Below are positions 48,158 to 56,125 of a stretch of DNA of 64,000 nt, one piece after another. Source of the stretch: Cellulomonas sp. Its GTDB lineage: Bacteria > Actinomycetota > Actinomycetes > Actinomycetales > Cellulomonadaceae. The stretch is taken from the NCBI GenBank assembly GCA_017882855.1, contig JADGOR010000002.1, positions 1 through 64,000 on the forward strand. The letters are read 5' to 3'. The notes beneath the pieces are model-generated. The model did not search any database, was not told the DNA's origin, and was given only the letters and a program-made list of their open reading frames with translations. The position numbers and the translations under genes are program-made. Position 1 is the first letter of the stretch; each line of letters begins with the position of its first letter.

Positions 48158-48232
48158 TGGTGGGCGATACTGGGATCGAACCAGTGACCTCTTCCGTGTC
48201 AGGGAAGCGCGCTACCGCTGCGCCAATCGCCC
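48158..48232 (-). tRNA. tRNA-Val(GAC)
   Basis: The minus strand gives a complete cloverleaf. The acceptor GGGCGAT pairs with ATCGCCC, the anticodon loop CTGACAC has anticodon GAC, and the T arm contains GGTTCGATCC. The CCA end is encoded (48158-48160). It is the last of three tRNA genes read leftward. Confidence 0.95.
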
Positions 48233-48239
48233 TCGTGCG

Positions 48240-48310
48240 AGGTGGAGATGGGATTCGAACCCACGTATACGGCTTTGCAGGCCGCTGCCTCGCCACTCGG
48301 CCACTCCACC
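48240..48310 (-). tRNA. tRNA-Cys(GCA)
   Basis: A minus-strand cloverleaf of 71 bases. The acceptor GGTGGAG pairs with CTCCACC, the anticodon loop CTGCAAA has anticodon GCA, and the T arm contains GGTTCGAATCC. CCA is not encoded. It lies 50 bases after tRNA-Gly and 7 bases before tRNA-Val. Confidence 0.95.
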
Positions 48311-48360
48311 ACCGAGGCCTTGCCCGTGACAGCTCCGGGAGCCTGGGGGTCTTGCCTCCG

Positions 48361-48433
48361 AGCGGACGACGGGATTCGAACCCGCGACCCTCACCTTGGC
48401 AAGGTGATGCTCTACCAACTGAGCCACGTCCGC
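48361..48433 (-). tRNA. tRNA-Gly(GCC)
   Basis: A minus-strand cloverleaf of 73 bases. The acceptor GCGGACG pairs with CGTCCGC, the anticodon loop TTGCCAA has anticodon GCC, and the T arm contains GGTTCGAATCC. It is the first gene of a Gly-Cys-Val tRNA operon, an order found in many actinobacteria. Confidence 0.95.
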
Positions 48434-48474
48434 ACGACACGGGCACCGTCTCCGGTGCGTTGTGCGCGTCCCGA

Positions 48475-48505
48475 ACTGTATCCGACGGGGGAGCGGGGAG
48501 TCCAA
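48475..48505 (-). promoter_or_regulatory. Probable promoter of the Gly-Cys-Val tRNA operon
   Basis: On the minus strand TACAGT (48480-48475) is a good -10 box and TTGGAC (48505-48500) a fair -35 box; the 19-base spacer is somewhat long. Transcription would start about 35 bases before tRNA-Gly. Confidence 0.5.
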
Positions 48506-48577
48506 CCAGTCCGGCCCGTCTCGGGATGGTCCCAAATCGATCCGGGACCGGGGAGGATCACCCGGCCGACGCCTCGA

Positions 48578-48583
48578 TACCGT
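48578..48583 (+). promoter_or_regulatory. -10 element (TACCGT) for a leaderless leader ORF before pabB
   Basis: TACCGT ends 6 bases before the GTG at 48590. The spacing equals that of the tdk and pdxS promoters in this window. Confidence 0.45.
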
Positions 48584-48589
48584 GGGCGC

Positions 48590-48622
48590 GTGCAGACAAC
48601 CGACAACGCGAGCTGCGCCTGA
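48590..48622 (+). CDS. Possible 10-codon leaderless leader peptide before pabB
   Basis: GTG at 48590 opens a 10-codon ORF (MQTTDNASCA). Its TGA shares one base with the ATG of the pabB-like gene (TGATG). The GTG is placed where a transcript from the TACCGT box would start. The pabB ATG itself has no clear ribosome-binding site, so ribosomes ending this ORF could restart on pabB. Leaderless small ORFs upstream of coupled genes are known in mycobacteria. The ORF is short enough that chance cannot be excluded. Confidence 0.35.
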   Translation: MQTTDNASCA

Positions 48623-49773
48623 TGCGCCCCGAGCGGCCGGCGAGCGCGGGGCTTGCCGGTGCGGCGTGGTTCCATGGCGTCCATGCGAGCGGGGCCGTTG
48701 AATCGATCGACCTGCGGACCCAGGCGCACCGGCTCCGGGACGGCGGATTCTGGGTCGTCGTCGGCCACTTCGAGGGCCCGGCACGGGCCTGGCGGTTTGC
48801 CGAGGTCGCGAGGTTCGACACCGCTGCGCCGACATTCGACTCGGACGCCCGGGCACTCGGCGACGACGCAGGGTCGACGGTCCAGCGCCCCGCCTGGGTC
48901 GGCCCGGCCGCGGCCGACTGGGTGTCCTCGATGGACGCGACCCGGTACCAGGACGCGGTCGAGCATGTTCGGGCCGAGATCCGGGCCGGAGAGGTCTATC
49001 AGGTGAATGTGTGCCGGGTGCTCAGCGCGCCGCTTCCCGCGGTCGATGGAACCCAGCCACCCGCTTCGGCGCTCGGCAGCATCCTCGATGCCGGCAATGC
49101 CGCCCCCTTCTCGGGCGGGATCCAGGTGCCCGGTGACGACCGGGTCGCACCGGCCTGGGTCGTCTCGGCGTCGCCGGAGCTGTTCTTGCGGTTGGCGGAC
49201 GGCAAGGTGACCAGTGCCCCGATCAAGGGCACCGCGACGGTGCCGAGCGGGCTCACGACCAAGGACGAGGCGGAGAACGTGATGATCACCGACCTGGTCC
49301 GGAACGACCTGCAACGCGTCTGTGAGCCGGGGACGGTCGAGGTCACTCATCTGCTCGAGCTCCAGGAGCACCCCGGCCTGGTCCACCTCGTCTCGACCGT
49401 TGCGGGAGAGCTCCGAGCCGAGGTGGCGACGGGCACCGATCCCTGGGGCGAGATCCTCGACGCGTTGTACCCGCCGGCCTCGGTCTCGGGTGCGCCCAAG
49501 TTCGCCGCGCTGCGAGTCATCGGCGAGCTGGAGCCGGTTCCGCGCGGTCCGTACTGCGGTGCCTTCGGCTGGATCGACGCGGACGCGAACCGCGCCGAGC
49601 TCGCGGTAGCGATTCGCACCTTCTGGTGGGACCCGGGCGACGGCGGCCGACTGAACTTCGGAACCGGCGCCGGGATCACGTGGGGGAGCGACGCCGTCGC
49701 CGAGTGGAGGGAGACTGAGCTGAAGGCGCGTCGCTTGATCTCGCTCGCGAGCACGGGAGGCTGGATGTCATGA
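48622..49773 (+). CDS. pabB: Chorismate-binding enzyme, aminodeoxychorismate synthase component I-like
   Basis: Aminates chorismate to 4-amino-4-deoxychorismate on the way to p-aminobenzoate and folate, using ammonia from a glutamine amidotransferase subunit encoded elsewhere. The 383-residue protein has the chorismate-binding core: IRAGEVYQVNVCRVLSAPL, SASPELFLRL, the PIKGTA motif that marks PabB, DLVRNDLQRVC, PASVSGAPK, and GAGITWGSD. The N-terminal part is shorter than in E. coli PabB. It is coupled by ATGA overlap to the lyase gene that does the next step, which separates it from anthranilate synthase TrpE. Confidence 0.88.
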   Translation: MRPERPASAGLAGAAWFHGVHASGAVESIDLRTQAHRLRDGGFWVVVGHFEGPARAWRFAEVARFDTAAPTFDSDARALGDDAGSTVQRPAWVGPAAADWVSSMDATRYQDAVEHVRAEIRAGEVYQVNVCRVLSAPLPAVDGTQPPASALGSILDAGNAAPFSGGIQVPGDDRVAPAWVVSASPELFLRLADGKVTSAPIKGTATVPSGLTTKDEAENVMITDLVRNDLQRVCEPGTVEVTHLLELQEHPGLVHLVSTVAGELRAEVATGTDPWGEILDALYPPASVSGAPKFAALRVIGELEPVPRGPYCGAFGWIDADANRAELAVAIRTFWWDPGDGGRLNFGTGAGITWGSDAVAEWRETELKARRLISLASTGGWMS

Positions 49774-50624
49774 CCTTGGTGATCTGGGCGGGCGGGTGCC
49801 TGCGGGACGAGTCCGAGCCGGTGATCGGTGCGACCGACCATGGCCTGATGGTCGGCGATGGCGTCTTCGAGACGTGCGAGGTCACCGGCGGCCGAGCGTT
49901 CGCCCTGACCCGGCACCTGCAACGACTCGAGGCGAACGCGCGGGCGCTCGGACTAGCTCCCGTGCCTACGGACGAGGTGCGGTCTGCGGTAGCGGCGGTG
50001 CTCGACGCCGGCGGTGCTGCCCTGGGTCGGTTGCGGATCACGGTAACCGCAGGCCCCGGGCCGATGGGCTCCGGCCGTGGCGACTCGGCGCCGACCCTCG
50101 TGGTCGTCGCTGGTCCCGGGCGGGCCGCCGCGACCGCCCGGGTGGTTCGGGTGCCTTGGGCGCGCAACGAGCGCTCCGCCATCGTGGGACTCAAGACGAC
50201 GTCCTACGCCGAGAACGTCGTCGCGCTGGCGCGCGCGGTCGCGGCGGGCGCCGACGAGGCGCTCTTCGCCAACACCCGCGACGAACTCTGCGAAGGGACC
50301 GGGTCGAACGTGTTCGTCGAGCTCGACGGCGAGCTGCTGACGCCGAGCCTCGAGTCCGGCTGCCTCGCGGGCATCTCGCGAGCCCTCCTCCTGGAGTGGG
50401 CGGCCCAGGACGGCCTTCCGGTCCGTGAGGTCGATCCCGCGCATCTGCCCTACCGCATCCTCGACGACATAAGTGCGGGCCGTGGCGCGCTCGCGCTCAC
50501 GTCGTCAACGAGGCACGTCGCACCCGTCGTCAGCCTGGACGGCGTCGAGCTCGCCGTCGGAGCAGTCTCACGAGCCGCGCGAGAACTGTTCCGCGAGCGC
50601 GCTGCCCTGGATGTCGACCCCTGA
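49770..50624 (+). CDS. pabC: Aminotransferase class IV, 4-amino-4-deoxychorismate lyase-like
   Basis: A PLP-dependent lyase that splits 4-amino-4-deoxychorismate into p-aminobenzoate and pyruvate. The 284-residue protein has DHGLMVGDGVFET near the N-terminus, the PLP lysine in VGLKTTSYAENV (Lys142), and the GTGSNVFVE and TPSLESGCLAGISR segments typical of fold-type IV. The neighbouring pabB-like gene supports lyase over branched-chain aminotransferase or D-amino acid aminotransferase. It overlaps pabB by 4 bases. Confidence 0.88.
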   Translation: MTLVIWAGGCLRDESEPVIGATDHGLMVGDGVFETCEVTGGRAFALTRHLQRLEANARALGLAPVPTDEVRSAVAAVLDAGGAALGRLRITVTAGPGPMGSGRGDSAPTLVVVAGPGRAAATARVVRVPWARNERSAIVGLKTTSYAENVVALARAVAAGADEALFANTRDELCEGTGSNVFVELDGELLTPSLESGCLAGISRALLLEWAAQDGLPVREVDPAHLPYRILDDISAGRGALALTSSTRHVAPVVSLDGVELAVGAVSRAARELFRERAALDVDP

Positions 50625-50633
50625 GACGGGGCA

Positions 50634-50661
50634 CCGCGGGGACGCCGTTGTCGCCCGCGGT
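50634..50661. terminator. Hairpin between convergent pabC and ssgB-like genes
   Basis: ACCGCGGG (50634-50641) pairs with CCCGCGGT (50654-50661) around a 12-base loop, 10 bases after the pabC stop. There is no U tract. A bidirectional terminator role is likely from its position. Confidence 0.5.
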
Positions 50662-50718
50662 ACGTGTTGGGCCGCCAGCCGGGCTCCAGCGCGTGGGCGA
50701 GGTTGGCTGAGTGCCGGG

Positions 50719-51147
50719 TCAGGCTGTGAACAGCATGGCGATGAGATCGGTGAGCTCGGAGTCCATCCGCGCGCCCTCGTCGCCGAAGGGGACCAAGGCC
50801 ACGGTTGCGGCGAGGAAGCGCTCGATCGCGATGGCGGGCGTCGCGAGCAGCGCGTTGCCCTCGACACCGTTCAAGGACAGGAGCGCGTAGCTCGGGTCCT
50901 CGTCGCGCCAGACCTGCACGTCACCCTTGCCGGCTGGGGACGAGATGGTCGAGAGGAGACCCTTGCTGAGGAGTTCGCGGCCGATGAGCCAGGTGGAAGC
51001 GCTGTTGGGGGCCGAGAAGAAGGCCCGCACGGTGTACGGGTCGTTGACTGCGTAGGAGAGCTCGGCGGTGACCGGCAGGGCGGTCCCATCCGCCAGCACG
51101 AGTTGCATCGTGACGACGTGACACACGTCGCTCGTACGCTTGCCCAT
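50719..51147 (-). CDS. SsgA/SsgB-family cell division regulator
   Basis: A 142-residue SsgA-like protein (SALP). In Streptomyces SsgB recruits FtsZ to future division sites. Family features are VVTMQLVLADGTALPVTAELSYAVNDPYTVRAFF, then RELLSKGL and VWRDEDPSYALLSLNG. SsgB itself is about 140 residues and is conserved among morphologically complex actinomycetes, so this is more likely the SsgB orthologue than another SALP. A purine-rich GGGGGGGCGGGG precedes the ATG at 51147. SepH, encoded at 14.6 kb, also acts on FtsZ. Confidence 0.88.
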   Translation of the reverse strand: MGKRTSDVCHVVTMQLVLADGTALPVTAELSYAVNDPYTVRAFFSAPNSASTWLIGRELLSKGLLSTISSPAGKGDVQVWRDEDPSYALLSLNGVEGNALLATPAIAIERFLAATVALVPFGDEGARMDSELTDLIAMLFTA

Positions 51148-51280
51148 CCCCGCCCCCCCACTCGGTTGTCGCGGTGCGCGTCGAGGGTGCGCACTGTGGC
51201 GGTTCCAAACACAGCATCCTGCCAGAAACGCGTCCTGCGGTAGACGCACTTCTCGGTTCGGTATTCTCGGGCCGATTCGC

Positions 51281-51286
51281 TAGCAT
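51281..51286 (+). promoter_or_regulatory. -10 element (TAGCAT) for tRNA-Val(CAC)
   Basis: TAGCAT lies 42 bases before the tRNA start, which fits a promoter for the single tRNA gene. The -35 region has no clear match. Confidence 0.4.
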
Positions 51287-51328
51287 CCCTGTGGACGTCG
51301 CGCGAAGAAGTCTCCTCGTCGGCGTCGC

Positions 51329-51403
51329 GGGCGATTGGCTCAGTGGTAGAGCGCCTCGTTCACACCGAGGAGGTCGCTGGTTCGAATCCAGTATCGCCCA
51401 CCA
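51329..51403 (+). tRNA. tRNA-Val(CAC)
   Basis: A complete cloverleaf. The acceptor GGGCGAT pairs with ATCGCCC, the anticodon loop TTCACAC has anticodon CAC, and the T arm is GGTTCGAATCC. The CCA end is encoded at 51401-51403. The acceptor arm equals that of tRNA-Val(GAC) 3 kb away, so both are valine isoacceptors. Confidence 0.95.
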
Positions 51404-51605
51404 ACCCTGGTCCAGAGCAATCACCCGAACGGGCGGAATGACCCTTTCGTGGCATGGACGGCGCTCTCGACGGTTGCCACGACGACGTGCATCCCGAGGA
51501 CCGCACGTGCTCTATTGGCGCAGCATGGCACGGGTGCCACGCGGGGGCTAGCGTGAAGACGAACCGGCCGAATCTGCCGGACGAGTGAGCTGGAGAGGGA
51601 CATCC

Positions 51606-51806
51606 GTGGGGATCGACGACATCATCAACAGGGCGAAGCATCTCTTCCGAGGCACGACCGACGATGCCAGCGACGCCCAGGCCGGCACGGCCGCCGGCGC
51701 GGATGGCACGGTGTCCGGCAAGCTTGCCGAAGCCGAGGACGAGACTCCAGACGCCGTCGACCCGGTCGTGGACAAGATCGCGGACAAGGCCAAGGACATC
51801 TTCTGA
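51606..51806 (+). CDS. MT0933-type antitoxin-like small protein
   Basis: A 66-residue charged protein starting MGIDDIINRAKHLF and ending VDPVVDKIADKAKDIF, with an Ala/Gly/Glu-rich middle. This matches the Rv0909/MT0933 antitoxin family pattern, though many members have no known toxin. No toxin gene is adjacent: thrS follows. The GTG start has a strong GAGAGGGA site. A TAGCGT box lies at 51549-51554, about 50 bases upstream. It may be a general stress or nucleic-acid-associated protein instead. Confidence 0.65.
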   Translation: MGIDDIINRAKHLFRGTTDDASDAQAGTAAGADGTVSGKLAEAEDETPDAVDPVVDKIADKAKDIF

Positions 51807-51902
51807 TCTGAGTCTGCTGGTCACGTGGGGATGCCGTGTCGGCCGACGGTCGGCGCGGCGCACTCGCGTCCGGGTCACGACGATCTGGTTGGCGAGGCTC
51901 GG

Positions 51903-51908
51903 TAACAT
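51903..51908 (+). promoter_or_regulatory. -10 element (TAACAT) for thrS
   Basis: TAACAT lies 46 bases before the thrS GTG, giving a leader of about 40 bases. The leader is too short for a T-box and contains no T-box motif. Confidence 0.45.
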
Positions 51909-51954
51909 CGACACACGTTGAGTGCAGCGCGCCGAACTCGAGGAGAAGCCAACC

Positions 51955-53955
51955 GTGGCCCAGATCACCATCACCGTAGACTCGACTCCACGGACGGTGG
52001 ACGACGGCACGACCGGTTCGGAGCTGTACCCCGACCGCCGCGACGTCGTGGTGGCGCGAGTGAACGGCGAGCTGTGGGACCTGCACCGCGTCCTGCCCGC
52101 TGGCGCCGCGGTGGAGGGGGTCACGATCGACTCGCCGGAGGGGCTCGGCGTCCTGCGGCACTCCACCGCACACGTGCTGGCCCAGGCGGTCCAGGAGATC
52201 AACCCCACGGCACGGCTCGGCATCGGACCGCCGATCACCGACGGCTTCTACTACGACTTCGATGTCCAGAGCCCGTTCACTCCCGAGGATCTCAAGGCCA
52301 TCGACAAGGTGATGGCGCGGATCGTCAAGGAGGGTCAGACCTTCCGGCGGGTCGACGTCACCGACGACGAGGCGCGCCGTGAGCTCGCTGCCGAGCCGTA
52401 CAAGCTGGAGCTGATCTCTCTGAAGAGCTCGAGCGGCACGGCTGCCGAGGGTGCCGGGGTCGAGGTCGGCGCGGGCGGGCTGACGATCTACCAGAACGTG
52501 CGGAGGGACGGCACGGTCGCATGGCAGGACCTGTGCCTCGGCCCGCACCTGCCGAACACCCGCCTGATCGGCAACGGGTACGAGCTGACCCGCTCGGCAG
52601 CGGCCTACTGGCGCGGCAGCGAGAAGAACCCGCAGCTGCAGCGCGTGTACGGCACCGCGTGGCCGACGAAGGACGAGTTGCGCGCCTACCTCGATCGGAT
52701 CGCCGAGGCCGAGCGCCGCGACCATCGACGGCTCGGCGCCGAGCTCGACCTGTTCTCCTTCCCGGAGGAGATTGGCTCGGGCCTCGCGGTGTTCCACCCC
52801 AAGGGCGGGATCGTGCGCCTGGAGATGGAGGACTACTCCCGGCGGCGGCACCTCGAGGCGGGCTACTCCTTCGTCAACACACCGCACATCACCAAGGGCC
52901 AGCTGTTCCGAACCTCCGGTCACCTCGACTGGTACGCCGAGTCCATGTACCCGGCGATGCACCTGGACGAGGAGCGGGACGCCGAGGGCAACATTCGCAA
53001 GGTCGGCCAGGACTACTACCTCAAGCCGATGAACTGCCCGATGCACAACCTCATCTACCGCTCGCGGGGCCGGTCGTACCGGGAGCTGCCGTTGCGGTTG
53101 TTCGAGTTCGGGACGGTGTACCGGTACGAGAAGTCCGGCGTGGTGCACGGCATGACCCGCGCCCGCGGCTTCACCCAGGACGACGCGCACATCTACTGCA
53201 CCCGCGAACAGATGAAGGGTGAGCTCACGAGCCTGCTGACCTTCGTGCTGCAGCTGCTCAAGGACTACGGCCTGAACGACTTCTACCTCGAGCTCTCCAC
53301 TCGGAACCCGGACAAGTTCGTCGGCTCGGACCAGGTGTGGGAAGAGGCGACCCGCACCCTCGAGGAGGTTGCGACAGCGTCGGGCCTCGACCTCGTCTCC
53401 GACCCGGGTGGTGCGGCGTTCTACGGCCCCAAGATCTCGGTCCAGGCGAAGGACGCGATCGGGCGGACCTGGCAGCTGTCGACCATCCAGCTCGACTTCA
53501 ACCTGCCGGAGCTGTTCGAGCTCGGGTACACCGCGTCCGACGGCTCGAGACAGCGTCCGGTGATGATCCACCGCGCGCTCTTCGGGTCGATCGAGCGCTT
53601 CGTCGCGATCCTGACCGAGCACTACGCGGGCGCGTTCCCGGCCTGGCTGGCGCCCGTGCAGGTCCTCGCGATCCCGGTGGCCGAGCCGTTCAACGGCTAC
53701 CTCGCCGATGTCGTCGGACGGCTCCGTGCGGCGGGTGTGCGGGCCGAGCTGGACGACGGCGACGACCGGTTCGGCAAGAAGATCCGTACCGCGAGCACGC
53801 AGAAGATCCCCTTCGTGCTGATCGCAGGCGGTGAGGACGTCGAGGCCGGTGCCGTCTCGTTCCGGTACCGCGACGGTCGGCAGGACAACGGCGTGGCCAT
53901 CGACGAGGCGATCGCGCGCGTCGTCACCGCGATCCGCGATCGGGTCCAGGTGTGA
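51955..53955 (+). CDS. thrS: Threonine--tRNA ligase
   Basis: Attaches threonine to tRNA-Thr. The 666-residue protein shows the full domain order: TGS domain (about 1-60), the editing SAD domain with [13 protein letters not shown], the class II catalytic core with [41 protein letters not shown] and [15 protein letters not shown], then the C-terminal anticodon-binding domain. The GTG at 51955 has a GAGGAG site 9 bases upstream and gives the usual length. The gene heads a long block that runs into the inositol lipid genes. Confidence 0.96.
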   Translation: MAQITITVDSTPRTVDDGTTGSELYPDRRDVVVARVNGELWDLHRVLPAGAAVEGVTIDSPEGLGVLRHSTAHVLAQAVQEINPTARLGIGPPITDGFYYDFDVQSPFTPEDLKAIDKVMARIVKEGQTFRRVDVTDDEARRELAAEPYKLELISLKSSSGTAAEGAGVEVGAGGLTIYQNVRRDGTVAWQDLCLGPHLPNTRLIGNGYELTRSAAAYWRGSEKNPQLQRVYGTAWPTKDELRAYLDRIAEAERRDHRRLGAELDLFSFPEEIGSGLAVFHPKGGIVRLEMEDYSRRRHLEAGYSFVNTPHITKGQLFRTSGHLDWYAESMYPAMHLDEERDAEGNIRKVGQDYYLKPMNCPMHNLIYRSRGRSYRELPLRLFEFGTVYRYEKSGVVHGMTRARGFTQDDAHIYCTREQMKGELTSLLTFVLQLLKDYGLNDFYLELSTRNPDKFVGSDQVWEEATRTLEEVATASGLDLVSDPGGAAFYGPKISVQAKDAIGRTWQLSTIQLDFNLPELFELGYTASDGSRQRPVMIHRALFGSIERFVAILTEHYAGAFPAWLAPVQVLAIPVAEPFNGYLADVVGRLRAAGVRAELDDGDDRFGKKIRTASTQKIPFVLIAGGEDVEAGAVSFRYRDGRQDNGVAIDEAIARVVTAIRDRVQV

Positions 53956-53962
53956 CGCCCCG

Positions 53963-54547
53963 ATGAGCGATGTGGGCCAGGAAGCTGAGGAAAGCGCCGT
54001 TGGCGCCGACCCGCTCGACCCGGCAGGGGTCGCGGACGGTTTCGAGCGGCTCTGGACGCCGCACCGGATGCGGTACATCCAAGGCGCGGACCACCCCGTC
54101 GACGACTCGCCGGGGCAGGGCTGCCCGTTCTGTCACGCGCCCGAACGTGAGGACGAAGAGGCGCTCCTCGTCGCGCGCGGCGAGCATGCGTACGTCGTCC
54201 TCAATCTGTACCCCTACAACCCCGGTCACCTGCTCGTCTGCCCGTACCGGCACATCGCGGAGTACACCGAGCTGACCCCGGCCGAGTCCGGCGAGATGGC
54301 GAGTCTCACCCAGGAAGCGATGCGTACGGTGCGCTCGGTCTCGCAACCACGCGGGTTCAACGTCGGCATGAACATCGGTGCCGTCGCCGGCGCCGGCATC
54401 GCCGGCCACCTGCATCAGCACGTGGTGCCGCGCTGGTCCAACGATGCGAACTTCCTGCCGATCATCGCTCGCACCAAGGCGCTCCCCGAGCTGCTCGGCG
54501 AGACCCGCCGGCGGATCGCCGCTGCGTGGCCGGGGCGAACAGCGTGA
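53963..54547 (+). CDS. HIT-family protein, Ap4A phosphorylase-like
   Basis: A 194-residue HIT-domain protein. The catalytic HxHxH motif is GHLHQHVVPRW (His149, His151, His153). The upstream CPFCHAPE zinc-like motif and the LNLYPYNPGHLLVCPYRHI stretch fit the mycobacterial Rv2613c group, characterised as diadenosine tetraphosphate (Ap4A) phosphorylase. It sits 7 bases after thrS and 13 bases before the PIP synthase gene, the same order as in M. tuberculosis, so it is part of that conserved operon. Confidence 0.9.
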   Translation: MSDVGQEAEESAVGADPLDPAGVADGFERLWTPHRMRYIQGADHPVDDSPGQGCPFCHAPEREDEEALLVARGEHAYVVLNLYPYNPGHLLVCPYRHIAEYTELTPAESGEMASLTQEAMRTVRSVSQPRGFNVGMNIGAVAGAGIAGHLHQHVVPRWSNDANFLPIIARTKALPELLGETRRRIAAAWPGRTA

Positions 54548-54560
54548 ACGGGCCTCGGGG

Positions 54561-55169
54561 ATGTTGAGAGGCCTGCGCGCGGGCCTGAACCGACTATTCA
54601 CGCCCGTGGCCGACGTGCTCCTGGGATGGGGCGTATCGCCCGACGCCGTGACGATCGTCGGCACTCTCGGTGTCACGGTCGCGGCGCTGTGGCTCTTCCC
54701 GCTGGGGCACCTGCTCGCCGGCACCCTGGTCATCACGGCTTTCGTCTTCTCGGACTCGCTCGACGGCGTGATGGCGCGGCGGTCCGGGCGGGCGAGCTCG
54801 TGGGGGGCGTTCCTCGACTCGACCCTGGATCGGGTAGCCGATGCGGCGGTGTTCGGGGGACTCACGTTGTACTTCGTGCTCCGCACCACCGACCACCTCG
54901 GTGCCGGCCTCGCGATGGCGTGCCTCGCCCTCGGAGCACTCGTGCCGTACGCGCGGGCCCGCGCCGAATCGCTGGGGATGACGGCGAGCGTCGGCATCGC
55001 CGAGCGGGCGGACAGACTGGTGGCCGCCCTGGTCGCGGCCTTCCTGGTCGGCCTCGGACTGCCGCGAGGCGTGCTGGTGGTGGTCCTCGGGCTGCTTGCC
55101 GTCGCGAGCGCCGTGACCGTCGTGCAGCGCATCCTGACCGTTCGTCGTCAGGCGATGAGCGCGGAGTGA
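54561..55169 (+). CDS. pgsA: Phosphatidylinositol phosphate synthase (CDP-alcohol phosphatidyltransferase)
   Basis: Joins CDP-diacylglycerol and inositol 3-phosphate to make phosphatidylinositol phosphate in the membrane. The 202-residue protein has about six spans and the full CDP-alcohol motif: Asp65, Asp68-Gly, Ala-Arg (72-73), Gly82, Asp86, Asp90. The identity as PIP synthase, rather than PG phosphate synthase, rests on its place in the HIT-acyltransferase-PimA cluster (Rv2612c position). It overlaps the next gene by 4 bases. Confidence 0.9.
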   Translation: MLRGLRAGLNRLFTPVADVLLGWGVSPDAVTIVGTLGVTVAALWLFPLGHLLAGTLVITAFVFSDSLDGVMARRSGRASSWGAFLDSTLDRVADAAVFGGLTLYFVLRTTDHLGAGLAMACLALGALVPYARARAESLGMTASVGIAERADRLVAALVAAFLVGLGLPRGVLVVVLGLLAVASAVTVVQRILTVRRQAMSAE

Positions 55170-56125
55170 ACGCAGCAACCCTGTTCACCCTCGGCTGGCG
55201 CTGGGGTGGGCGGCTACCGGACTGGCTTCGTCGGACCCTCGCTTCCGGTGCGGCCGACGCCACCTGGCTCCGGCACGGGGCCGGCGTCCGCCGGCTCGAG
55301 AAGAACCTCGCCCGGGTGCGGCCGGACGCGACGCGCAGGCAGCTTCGCGCGCTGAGCCGCCGCGGGATGCGCTCGTACCTGAGGTACTTCGCCGAGATCT
55401 TCGCGATGCCGGCGTTCTCGGAGGCACAGATCGACGCGCGGGTGCGCGCGGTCGGACATGAGCTCGTCCTCAGCGAGATCGCGGCGGGGCGCTCGGTCGT
55501 CCTCGCGCTGGGGCACCTCGGCAACTGGGATCTCGCGGGTGCCTGGGCGCACCGCCACCTCGGACCCGTGACGACCGTTGCCGAGCGGCTCGAGCCGGAG
55601 CGTCTGTTCGAGGCGTTCACCCGACTCCGCAGCGGGTTCGGCATCGAGGCGATCCCGTTGTCCGGTTCCGGGGCGGACGTATTCCGCCGGCTGGTTCGGG
55701 TCGCGCGGACCGACACCCGTGTCATCCCGCTGCTCGCGGATCGTGACCTCACAGCGACCGGGGTCGAGGTCGACTTCTTCGGGGAGCGAGCGCGGGTCGC
55801 CGCGGGGCCGGCCGCTCTCGCTGTCACCACCGGCCGCGTGCTGGTCCCCGTCGTCGTCTACTACGAGCGCTTGACCGGGGTGCGGCGTCGGGCCGCGCGA
55901 ACGCCGTGGGGTGTCGTCCTGGATTTTGCCGAGCAGGTCGTGGTCCCGACGGACGTCCCGAGGGCCGACCTGGTGCCACACGTCACCCAGGCCTGGATCA
56001 CTCGGTTCGAGGTTCAGGTGCGTGCTCACGCCGAGGACTGGCACATGCTGCAGCGAGTCTTCGTGAGCGACCTCGACCCCGCGCGTGACGCGGCGATCCG
56101 GTCCGCGGACGGAGCAGCGACGTGA
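55166..56125 (+). CDS. Phosphatidylinositol mannoside acyltransferase (PatA-like)
   Basis: A 319-residue membrane-associated acyltransferase of the LpxL/HtrB-like family. The catalytic-type motif HLGNWD (117-122) and the segment PLLADRDLTATGVEVDFFGE are typical of PatA (Rv2611c), which transfers an acyl chain to a mannose of PIM1/PIM2. It lies between PIP synthase and PimA, with 4-base overlaps on both sides. The GTG start follows from the overlap. Confidence 0.9.
   Translation: MNAATLFTLGWRWGGRLPDWLRRTLASGAADATWLRHGAGVRRLEKNLARVRPDATRRQLRALSRRGMRSYLRYFAEIFAMPAFSEAQIDARVRAVGHELVLSEIAAGRSVVLALGHLGNWDLAGAWAHRHLGPVTTVAERLEPERLFEAFTRLRSGFGIEAIPLSGSGADVFRRLVRVARTDTRVIPLLADRDLTATGVEVDFFGERARVAAGPAALAVTTGRVLVPVVVYYERLTGVRRRAARTPWGVVLDFAEQVVVPTDVPRADLVPHVTQAWITRFEVQVRAHAEDWHMLQRVFVSDLDPARDAAIRSADGAAT

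Noticed and set aside
47508-48446. A 312-codon open frame on the minus strand across the tRNA cluster
   Set aside because: It runs through three tRNA genes and the noncoding gap. Only its last 36 codons, which have their own start and ribosome-binding site, look real.
51807-51954. T-box leader in front of thrS
   Set aside because: The predicted leader is only about 40 bases and has no T-box sequence or terminator, so there is no room for one.
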